NCBI GenBank assembly: GCA_002803225.1
Contig: NXFV01000242.1
Span: 1-64,000 of the forward strand
Reading direction: 5' to 3'
Length of the DNA stretch: 64,000 nt
Source of the DNA: Gamarada debralockiae
Taxonomy: Eukaryota > Ascomycota > Leotiomycetes > Helotiales > Hyphodiscaceae
The position numbers and the translations under genes are program-made. How positions within the stretch are numbered: position 1 is the stretch's first letter; each line of letters begins with the position of its first letter. The notes below the pieces were generated by a model. It did not search any database, had not been told where the DNA came from, and saw only the letters and a list, made by a program, of their open reading frames with translations. Positions 37,796 through 47,271 of the stretch are shown here, piece after piece.

Positions 37796-38181
37796 AAATT
37801 CTACGGTGAGCGCACCCAGGACGAGTTTTATAAGAACGATATACTTGGAATGGATGGTACCTCGCCGTCTCGTCAATTTCGGAGAAAACCTAGTTGTTAA
37901 TATTTTTCACAGTCTGGCTCGAGAATGGAGGTATCGTTGGAAGTGGTGGTCTCTTGGATTATGCTGCTTGGACTGAAAAGCACAATATCAAGGTCGACTG
38001 CCCGTCACACTGCGGAATTCCAGTTGTGCATTTGAAGCAACTCATTATCGAAGAAAACACCGTAACCCGCCCCGGGGACATTGTTTTCATCCGCTCAGGT
38101 TTCACGAAAGCTTACAAGGCGCTCTCTGTTGCCGAGGAGGCCGCTACCTCTAGCAATCCGCCGATTTATGGCATAAATTGA
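37796..38181 (+). pseudogene. Cyclase-family (kynurenine formamidase-like) gene fragment
   Basis: Two exons, 37796-37856 and 37913-38181, joined by an intron with good signals (GTACCT...CACAG). They read FYGERTQDEFYKNDILGMDV then WLENGGIVGSGGLLDYAAW, HCGIPVVHLKQLI, and RPGDIVFIRSGFTKAY. This is the middle of the fungal putative-cyclase family (PF04199 type). The N-terminal part, the metal-binding HxGTHxD region and the C-terminal third are missing, and the conserved SHxxIP histidine context is changed to SHCGIP. Flanks are unrelated, so it is a truncated remnant. Confidence 0.65.
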
Positions 38182-38342
38182 GATCCGCCCACGTAATCTC
38201 CTCCTGGTCAGGGGTTCGCACGGACCCTTCCTCCATAAATATTCTTTCATAAATTGGGCTTCCCCATGGGGGCCCGCCTGCAGCCCTACGGCCGTACAGC
38301 CCTACTACGGCTCGACGGGACTGGGGGGCATTGAGGGACTCG

Positions 38343-38666
38343 ATGGCAGCCAGTTTTATCTATATTCGGGCCTCTAGCGTTGTGCTCTGCGGCGAGTGCC
38401 AGACCTGCCTGTTACCCACGCGCGCCAGCCAGGAACGACACCTCAGGCAGCCACCTCATAACCTAAAGGGGCCGCAGTTGAGAGCCCTACTTGACCTCTT
38501 CGCGACATACCAGCTCCTGCCGCCGGGCCAGGTCGCCTTGCCGGGCCCCCGCTGTGCACCCATCGGAGGGCTGCGGCGCCATCCAGCCTTCACGTGTGGC
38601 TTCTGCGATGACTACGCCTCCTGCCTTGCCCGGTCGAAGCCGGAAGCGCACGACGTCAAGCTTTAG
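38343..38666 (+). pseudogene. OrsD-like zinc-finger domain fragment
   Basis: A GC-rich frame: VLCGECQTCLLPTRASQERH, then LRQPPHNLKGPQLRALLDLF, the segment LPPGQVALPGP, and PIGGLRRHPAFTCGFCDDYA. The pattern C-x2-C near the start, H-L-R..PHN, and C-x2-C at the end fits the DUF3505/OrsD-like zinc-binding domain found in fungal secondary-metabolite gene orsD, telomere-linked helicases and mobile-element passengers. Only about 108 residues are present, and the DNA turns sharply AT-rich right after the TAG. I read it as a fragment. A small expressed protein cannot be excluded. Confidence 0.5.
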
Positions 38667-38912
38667 TTCAGAAGCAAGATCTTAGTTATACTTTTCATTA
38701 ACATATTATTATACTCCCAGCTCATATATATACGCATATCGCACATATAATATCGCAATCGACCCAAAGAAATACCATCCCGATGATACATTTGACTCCG
38801 CCAGTTACCACTTACCCGCCCATGCCGCTAAACAACACTCCCCTCCACTTCCGCATTCCATCTCCCCCCTTTTCCTCACAATTCCTCAACTTCTTTTCTC
38901 CCCACAGCACAC

Positions 38913-39819
38913 TCATTTCTTCCCCTGCAAATGCCACTCAAAGACTTTCTCAAAAATCCCCTTCCCTTCCCCTACAATCGTATCCCCATGACAAGGCACT
39001 ATATTCTCAAACCCCCATCCATTAATCCTTTTCACACTCTTATTGAATCCCTCCCTATCACTTGAACTTATTGCATACCACAGCAACCTCTTCTGCCATA
39101 TGGCGCTACCACTCGTCTTCTGAATGCCCCCAAACAATCTCGTGAAGAACCCCGTCGTACCATTCACCTCCGATCTCGAATACTGCTCTGTCGCAGGCAA
39201 ATTAAACATAAGATCCGCTTGAATTAAAGTCTTGGAAGGTTTATGGAAGAACACCAATTCCTTATTGGGATGTGCATCCACAAACTCATACTCAAAATCG
39301 GCATCGAATTCTTCGCTGACCCTTATCTTATCTTTATCGGATTTGGTGAAGATGGTGGAGATCGGGACGATGGTTACGCTCTTGTCCTTGGCATTTTGGG
39401 CGGCACGTTTCTCGGCGAGTCCTTCGGGGGCTATGATGTGGGCTTTGGGGAAGGCGGCGGACCAGGAGGACAGGAAGATATGGTGTTCGAGATCGGGGGC
39501 TGCGATGTAGGATACTTCGCCGCCGAGGGAGGAGAGCTTGGATTGTACGGTGGGTGTTAGGGCTACGGGGGAGAAGACTGCGAGGGAGCCGGAGCTGAGC
39601 TTGACTATTTATTAGTCAGTATATTTCTCTAAAAGTTACGGAGAGGGAAATTGAGAGAGATTGGGTTTGGGAGAGGGAAGACGAACCAACGGTAGCTCTC
39701 CCACCAATCTTAATCAATCCAAATCGTAGGAAAGGCACAGAGAACGTAGTGATTCCAGGCACCACATCGCGGATGACCATCACCTCCTCTGGATTCTTGG
39801 GCACGAGTTTTGCAGACAT
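38913..39819 (-). CDS. DUF4336 domain protein (metallo-beta-lactamase-like)
   Basis: Two exons, 39687-39819 and 38913-39604, encode 274 residues; the intron keeps frame (GTTG|TCAAG). Starts MSAKLVPKNPEEVMVIRDV, then TTFSVPFLRFGLIKIGGRAT, SSLGGEVSYIAAPDLEHHIF, APEGLAEKR, and FEYEFVDAHPNKELVFFHK. The C-terminal part has ADLMFNLPATEQYS and NIVPCHGDTIVGEGKGIFE. The HH...D...CHGD pattern follows the DUF4336 family, which is distantly related to metallo-beta-lactamases. There is no signal peptide or membrane helix. Substrate unknown. The gene appears intact, with a true ATG at 39819. Confidence 0.8.
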
Positions 39820-40846
39820 TGTTGTTGATTCAATTGACGTTGGTGTTGTACGGAATGTGGGGTGATTGGTGTTTTCAGATGCTTATTATTTGTCAAACGT
39901 CGATAACGCAAGGGTCTTTTAGCGTTCCAGGGGGCTGGTTCTGGCTTCTTCAGTGGACTCTTCCGAATGCGTTGAACTTATGCAGCTTCAACGGCAAGAG
40001 GATTCCAAACTTATATATCAATCTAACAAAGCAGTTACATTTCGCAACGGACGTAGCAAGCCTCATTGAAAGTCTGAAGGTCTGTCAGCACATCAAACTT
40101 CAGAAACTCAAATCATTTGATGGATGTTCGAGACTTGGGTTGTTTAATAAGCATCCGGCAGCATGAAGATGTGATACCGAGCCGTTGTGGGAACGTTGCA
40201 GGGGTGCATTGCCTTGTATTGACAGGTGTGGCTTGTTCGGTCGGATTCGGACGCAAAATAAGGTGGGCGTGCAGGAAAGCCAAACTTCCCGGAGCTGTTG
40301 CCTCGGAACTGCAGGAAGCTTCAGGGTAGGTTGACTAGTAATCAAGGCTGATCCTTGGCATTTTGGGTATTTGGAATTGCAAAATGGATATCAAGATCAC
40401 TAATGACGTTTCTTTATCACTTCAATTATTAAAATTGTTTGAATGAATGAGCGGGCATGTATTTGAGTAATCTTACAAGAACGTTCCTGAGAAGCTGTCC
40501 GATACCCCGAGAAGGACATCGATGATGACAAGGCCGCAAAAAAAGAAAGTGTCAAAGCCTCAAATCTTCTGGACGATCGAAAATACAACTCAAAGTAGAA
40601 ACAAAGAGAAGCCTGCATGTATGATGTGTAGCAGACCATAGACAGAAATTGAAGTGGAAATCCTCCCCGAATGAAAACGCGTATCTGCCAACCGTAAACG
40701 CCCTGCTGTGGGTATCCGAGACTCTGGATCAAATTAAATGACAATCCACCGTAAACTCCGAACGTTCAAATGCATTGAACCTTCCATAATAGTAGAAACA
40801 TGTAAACAATTCGTGCCTTCCTTCTATGATTTCCTTGCGTAACTTC
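39820..40846. other. Intergenic, no supported gene
   Basis: Lies between the upstream side of the DUF4336 gene and the 3' side of the coiled-coil gene. Only motif-free short frames are present. Confidence 0.5.
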
Positions 40847-42807
40847 CTAACCAGGCATAGCGATGGTGGCATGCAGACCAAGCTTCTCAACGAAGTACTT
40901 GAAGACAAATACATCGATGCTGTGCCTCCAATGTTCCGGAAGTGGATAGGCCAAGCGGTGGATCAAGCTCTGGTAGCCATGAGGGCTGTGAAGAAGTTGT
41001 AGGAGGAAGATGCGGGTGCGGTCGTTAGCATCAAGCCAGAGGTTTCGTTCGCGGTAGCAGAGGTAACCCATGGTGATGCAGTAATAGATGATGAGATGGA
41101 AGATGAGACCGAAGAGAGTCTTCGAAACTGATGGAATATCGCCAGGCTGAGGAGAGATGACCTTGGTGTACCATGGTCGGTTTTTGGCGTTGCTGATAGC
41201 GGCTCCCCAAAATGAAGTAGGATCGGCAGCACCTTGGCCACCAGTATTCATATACATGGAAGGCATTGCGGAGTCTTCAACTGGGGGAAGGGGATCGCCA
41301 ATGACTTCTCTGTGATCGGGCTGCTCTTCAAGAGGTGGGAGAAGCTCGCTTGCCTCACGCATACGTCGTTCATTCTCGGCTTGCAGCTCAGCAGCGGTTG
41401 TATCAGCTGGCGTAATAGCCGGTCGAGGAATCGTTGCGGCACCCTGAGTAGCTCCGGGAATATCGAAGTCGGTGGGAGGTGGGGCGTCGAAGTCATTGGG
41501 AGGTGGGAGGTCGAAGTTATCAGGAGGAGGGACTGAGCGACGGGGAAACCTAAGGCGTCGTCGAAGGAAGCTGGAGGTTCGAGAGAGGAACCAAGTAAGC
41601 CAGACAGAGAAGAGAACGAGGAAGTTGAGTTCGGTTTGGATCCAGCAAAGGAGAGGGTTGTGAGACGACACTTGGAAAGGGATGAATATCGTTCGAGTCT
41701 GGATCTGAATGGCCGGCTCGGGGGGTGATGGTTGCTGATACGGACCAGACTCGTCCTTGCCAAGCTTCACAGTGTCGTCTTCACCAGCAGTCGTCGGTGA
41801 AATAGCGCGTTCATCTTCACTTCCATGCTCACTGATTGCTCGTTCGCTTGATGTCGAACTGCCTCCTACGCCAGCAAGTTCGTCATCCAGCGTTGGCGTG
41901 GTAGGGATGGGTTCTCCAGCAACAGGGTTAGGAGTGGCATAGACGGTAGGTCGGGCATCGAAGGGTCGTCGCTCGATATCAATCTTGAGCTTCGCAATCT
42001 GGTCTTCGAGAGCAGCATTCTTGTCACGTGCTTCTTGGAGATCGGCTTCGGTCTGCTGCCGCGTTTCCTCCAGTGCTTTCAGGTCGTCACGCTCTTTAGT
42101 GACGTCTTCGCACTCTTTGGTCTTGTCGGTGAGCAATTTGCTGATGCCGGCATTGTCGCGAGAGCGGGAGTCGGCGAGATCTTTTTCGCGTGTTGTTCTC
42201 TCCGTCTCGGCCTCCCAGTGAGCTTTTGCAGTGGCGAGCTTCGTTTCTAGGGCAGTGATCGAAGTTTTATATTCGTCGGCTTGCGTATCGGCTGCTGCAA
42301 TTTGGTCTCCTTGGGCTTCGATCGTTGCTTCATGCTGCGCGATAGTGGTATTGGCGGTTGCGAGTTTGGCCTCAGCTTCTCTGGTCTTCTTCTTCGCAGC
42401 CGCAAGTTCCTTGTTGATCTCTTCCCAGGCTTCGTCGGCTCTTTCGCGCGCACCCTGCTCACTCTCCAACTCATCTTCCAGTCGCTGCACTTTTGCCTCC
42501 AAGTCTTCGATCTCTTGTTCTTTTTGCTCCATCTCCTCTTTGAGTTCGTTGGCAAATTTTATTTCGTGGAAGACTGTGATCTGGTCTTCGCGGATTTTCT
42601 CGTCCTTGTTCGCGATCTTCACATCTTCTCGGCAATTTCTATCCGCAACCGGACATTTTCCTTCTCCAGCTCCTCGATTTTCTCTTTCATCTCATTCCTC
42701 AACACCGTCTGCTTTTGGGTCTTTGTTGGTCTGGGTCCAGGCGGGGGAGGAGTCGGTTCGCGGCGAGGAACACCGAACGTGAATTTGGGCAGCGGGGTGG
42801 ACGACAA
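40847..42807 (-). CDS. Membrane-anchored coiled-coil protein, frame interrupted
   Basis: About 650 residues in two frames. The first (42807-42620) reads LPKFTFGVPRREPTPPPPG, then NEMKEKIEELEKENVRLRIE and stops. The second continues the heptads at once (IANKDEKIREDQITVFHEI) to 40847. One inserted base near 42625 would join them; no good intron does. There is also no in-frame ATG before the Met near 42690, although protein-like sequence (FKTSEGFTPPSGNFSLSS) runs upstream of 42807. After about 200 residues of coiled coil come an acidic Ser/Thr-rich part, a hydrophobic helix (LNFLVLFSVWLTWFL), FDxPPP repeats, and a second helix (TLFGLIFHLIIYYCITMGYL). It is probably anchored to an internal membrane with the coiled coil in the cytosol. 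Family not recognised. It may be a real mutation or a sequence error. Confidence 0.65.
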
Positions 42808-43369
42808 GGAGAAATTCCCGCTCGGCGGGGTGAACCCTTCAGACGTTTTGAATGATTGATTTTGCGATGTTCAATCGTGTGTCTGATGTTGGAAGAAGAT
42901 GTCAGGAATTCAAGAGAGTGGGAATCTCTGAGTATATGTTCTGATTTCCTTTCTATTGATCTCTAGAGCTAATTGTCGTCGATTTTTCAATTGTTGCCTC
43001 TATTGTCGTGGCTAGAGAGCGCACCAATTGTCACGACAATAGGATGGGGGTTATTCATCAACAACTAATTGTTTAGCTGCAGATCGAAGGAGTCTTCTCA
43101 ATCGCTGGATTATATTAAGCAATTGGAAGCACCTGATCCTCGTCACTCATCTCTAAATTTCATATCCGGATCCTAGAATTCCAATCGCTCAATTCTCATG
43201 AATGATTGAGAGGCCTGCGGATTTAACTGTCGCGACATCAGCATACGGGGTATTCACCAATAAGCCAATTGTTCTAGTGCAAATTCTACACCTAACTTGG
43301 GGAAGAGAAATTTATGCATCATTCAATGTGCTTAGAGCGATTGAGCGAATATTTCGATTGCTCCCAGGC
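42808..43369. other. Intergenic, no supported gene
   Basis: Holds the 5' side of the coiled-coil gene. Two loosely similar segments (about 43045-43085 and 43238-43280, both GGGGT-ATTCA-CAA...AATTGTT) suggest an old duplication. No coding region is supported. Confidence 0.4.
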
Positions 43370-43473
43370 AGTTTTTCCGATATAGCTACCTAAAACTCGA
43401 CGAATCCAGAGCTTCTCGCCGATCTAATAAGGATTCCGATATGAACCAGTCCGTACTCACCGGTTTTGACTGT
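43370..43473. mobile_element. Solo end of a Pogo-type element
   Basis: The 100 bases ending ...GGATTCCGATATGAACCAGTCC...GGTTTTGACTGT, followed by ATA, match the terminal region of the Pogo remnant at about 31860-31961 in the same orientation and with the same spacing of the TCCGATAT motifs. No transposase or opposite end is seen nearby, so this is a fragment or part of a short non-autonomous copy. Confidence 0.6.
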
Positions 43474-43579
43474 ATAGCACCACCCCTCCTAGCCATACGC
43501 ATTCAAAGTCACGAGGCTAGGATTAATCCTACTTCCCGTTCAAGACCACCGCCGGAGTAGACGAAGGCAAAAGTTATGG

Positions 43580-43682
43580 TTACTTCGTCTCTACCCAAAC
43601 AGCTGTAGCATAGGGGTTCCGGGCTGGCACAGACCAGAAAGTACCCTGGCCTCGCTACAGCTGTTTGGCAGAGACGAAGTAA
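43580..43682. repeat. Hairpin-forming inverted repeat, about 29-30 bp arms
   Basis: Left arm 43580-43609 (TTACTTCGTCTCTACCCAAA, then CAGCTGTAGC) is the near-perfect reverse complement of the right arm 43654-43682, apart from a base change and a one-base length difference in the middle. The loop is about 44 bp. It could be a tiny foldback element or a structured RNA; there is no coding sequence. Confidence 0.75.
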
Positions 43683-45350
43683 GAGTAGAATTAAGTTTTT
43701 CATTCTTTTTTCGCTTCTGGCGTGATTTTTAAATATATTTTTAGAGCTGTGAGGTTTGGTGGGGAGCAAAGAGAGAGGGGGTGCATTAAATTCGGAGGAA
43801 TCGTTTCGCAGGTATCGGATAGAACCAGTCAGCACTCGGTTTGAGGAGGATCCACGTGATCAGGTCTCCGTGCATAGACTATCTTACGACACATTCAGCC
43901 GGATATAAATCCAGTGCGCGGAGCCATCACTTTTATAGCTCTTTAGACATTCAATACATTTATTTCAACCCCGTTTTGATTGATCCTAGTCGGCAACCAA
44001 CAGACCCATTCATCCAACAACCAATACAGTCAGTACCCAGGTACGTCGTACTTAACTAAGATCGACTCGCCGGAGACACACTTGGTGTTATGGAATATTG
44101 TGGTTCAAACATGAGTGAAAAATGTTCCAGAGGAATATGCAGTCCTGTGACACCTTGCAGCGTGCTATAATGTAAGCTGTGCACATATCTCCTAGTGCTC
44201 CATGCTTTTGATATAATCAGCACATGCTGTTCATTGATGTACTACATTCCTTGCAAGTTGCAATATTGACTTTCTCCATTATCTCTGCTCCCGATGCGCA
44301 AAAGCAATTTGGAGTAGACTTAACTTATCTGAGATTTGAACTCAAAGATGGAGAACGAGCTGAACGGCCGCGCCTCGTTCGCACAATGGGTATGCCAAAA
44401 CATGGTCAGTAGGTCAAATGACTCTTCATCTCCACACATTTTGTTCACTAAGAGCTGGTACGTATTTGGTCGATAACCTCACTTGATGTGCGGGACTGTT
44501 CGATGGAGCTAATTACAAGAGTGGTTGGCTGAGAATGAATGATATCACGCAAAAGCTGCAGAACGAGTATCTGCGGCGATTCGCACTTCAAAGTCACACG
44601 CACGTGCGTGGGTTTGCTGCAGTTTTACAAAATTTAGATGGCTCATGATTTTGCCGCGAAAACATTGCATACGACATTGGCAAGATCTCGCAGGAGGTAT
44701 TTCGCAGGAAAATATGTCTATTTAAGGCTACGGAGAGTCCTGTTGCGACTGCTATCATTCATGATCATAATCATCATCGGCTTTGCGAGAAAGCCATCTC
44801 GAATCGAGGACCCGAAACATCAATCCAATTTATTACCTTCGACACATCACCTTCGATGAAGCTCACCTCGCACGGCGGGCATGATGCTCAGGGAGAAGAT
44901 GGCTCGTCAACTTCCGGGACTCGTGAGCCGAAACCGAAGCCAAATCCAATTGATCCAGGTAAATGCGTTTCACTGTTCGAGAATGAGGCATTTAACAAAT
45001 TGAAGGTTATGGAAAGTAGCCATTTGCGGCATCGGACAATCTGGAGCACGGAACGAACAGGTGAGCCAAATCGGAGTGATGCATGTGTTCATTGATCTAA
45101 CCGTACCAAGTTCTCCGAAGAGATAGAGAGTGTCTGTTCAAACGGACGTGCTAGGAGGGGTTCGATATGGGTATGGTTTGATATCTGCAGATAGAAAGAA
45201 TGCGTATCCAATGATAGTAAAGTAGTGTAACGCCTGGAATTTCTGCACAGTCTTTTCTCAACAGCCCATTGCTATGAAGCTATTGTGACTCGTTTTCTGA
45301 ATCCAGTTCCAAGTTTCAGATCGACTCTGAGCTTTGTTGCCTTCATGGGA
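43683..45350. other. Intergenic, no supported gene
   Basis: About 1.7 kb with scattered short frames (such as 44856-45095) lacking motifs and splice support. Confidence 0.45.
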
Positions 45351-47025
45351 TCAATTTGGGAAGTTGTTTAGGAATTCGGTTCCATCCTCGTCAGACCTTC
45401 CATAGTTAAAAGAGTATGGAAGATGCTGTTCAATTGGGCGCTCCATGAGCTGATGAGCAGGCGTTGGCGTACTTTGGCGATTTGACATATGCGACGGAAC
45501 TCGGTGTGACTGCGGTGATATCGTGGTACCTGCGGATATATGCGAGGAGTCCAACACTATCTGTGGCAACGCCACCTGATTCTCGGGATAATGTAGCTGA
45601 GTTCTTGAGAGCTCCACCGCATGTTGCGAACCGATAATTGGCCCCATGATGTACTGGGAAGGGTTTTCGTTGGACCATGGCTCAGATGTACGTTGAGAGG
45701 ATCCATGTGCAAGGTCATTCATTCCCGGAAAAGAAGAGTCGAAGTATGCACAGGGACCTGAGATTGTAGGGCGGGTCTGAATGCCCACGGGAATGGGTTC
45801 GGCTCGAGATGTGATCATCTGCGGCAAAGCGTTGTGAGGGGTGCTTTCGTTGACCCATGCTTCAGATGGATTTTCAACGGGTCCATTTGCAAAGTCACCA
45901 ATTCCCGCTAAAGGACGTTCGACATACCCAGCTGCACTAAGGGACGCTGCTTGAGCTTGGAGGGCGACACGGACGGCAGTCTCGAGATGTCTTCGTGTCT
46001 CCTCATCAATCCGCACAGTACCGCGTTGGATATACTGGTCCACAATAGTGTTATACGTTGATAAAATCGCATCAATATGCAATGCAGGATCGATTGGCCG
46101 AATCTGAGCATCTTCCACCCCTGGGAAGGATTGTGTTAGCTGTTGGACGAGGACTTGTAAGTAGTGATAAAACTCACATGGAGTCCCTGGCCGAGGACTG
46201 CTTGGAAAGAGAACATCCCAAATTTCATACCACTTTTCAATATCGTGTTTCTCCTTCTCATTCCCAGAGCCCAACCCCCGTTTTGCGATAAACAACTTCT
46301 CAATGAGTTCCCATTGACCCTCATTAATCCCTTCCTTAAGATCATCAGATCCTTTTTGGCAAGGGGGTTCCTCTAGTCGATGCTCTGTTAGTTCATTGCG
46401 ATCGTCCAAAATTTTGTAACACCTATCGCACTGAGCCGGTCGATGAGTAGATTTGTAGTGTTCTCTATATGAATACATTTAGCTTCGAGTTTCACTGGCT
46501 TGCGACAGATAAATTTCAGTGAATCACTTACTTAAGCCGTCGGAACTCTTGAGCACTTGGACTGAGACATACACGGAACTTCAGGTTATTCTCGGAGCAG
46601 TACGAGTAGCCATATCGTCCGGGATCTTTCTTGTGAAAATGACAGGCATAGCTTAGACGCTGGGAGGTACGTGGATTCGATCTCCTCTGTCTTTTTGAGC
46701 CTACTTGTCCGCCCTGCTCCTCGGATCCAGCGCGCTTGCGCCCACGACTTGGTCGGAGCGAGCCACCATAAGAGCTCTCGGCGCCTATGGGAAATGATGG
46801 CACTGTAGCATCCTTACCATATGTAGGACCTCCGGTAGATCCATCAGATGGAGAAACTGCACGTATTCCGATGTCTGTTCCGAACTGAAGCCGGAATTGA
46901 GCCGTTATCTTTGGTATGAGGAGAGCAGCAAGCTCAAGGTCACTGCTGAAGATCGAGAATAGATCGGACTCGAGAACAGATATCATCTCGTCCGTTAGTT
47001 CTATGGTAGCTTCGCTGCCGGTCAT
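45351..47025 (-). CDS. C2H2-type zinc-finger protein next to the NLR
   Basis: Exons 46532-47025 and 45351-46464, about 535 residues from the first in-frame ATG (47025). A Ser/Lys/Arg-rich region with a basic patch (GRKRAGSEEQGGQVGSKRQR, a likely nuclear signal) precedes divergent zinc fingers: YACHFHKKDPGRYGYSYC, then RRLKEHYKSTHRPAQCDRCY and DRNELTEHRLEEPPC. The second part crosses the intron in frame (AA|A). After that come GINEGQWELIEKLF and KWYEIWDVLFPSSPRPGTP, as in many fungal proteins with this finger pair, then a disordered tail. The frame stays open for 52 codons upstream of 47025 without an ATG, reaching close to the NLR stop, so it may begin with an unrecognised exon or be the 3' part of the NLR gene. 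Its target is unknown. Confidence 0.7.
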
Positions 47026-47271
47026 ATCATCTTCAGACTCAGTATCCCCATCATCAGGCTCTATTTCGCTTTCCGTACTGGTACGATGACTGAAAGGTCC
47101 GGTAAATACCGTAGACTCTCGGGTTGATACTGGCGAATGCGTAGACTCCGCGACCAACCTGGAAGAAGCGGAAGCGGACAAAACAGCAGTATCTGGTGGC
47201 TATATTCGAGTAAGGAACTGTTTCTCTATGATTTATTTAGCACATTGTCAGTATGCCAGCAATTCCGGTAC

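Noticed and set aside
41985..42859. Plus-strand Ser/Phe-rich frames opposite the coiled-coil gene
   Set aside because: They are the antisense of a Glu/Lys/Arg-rich coiled coil, which commonly leaves open Ser/Phe/Leu-rich frames.
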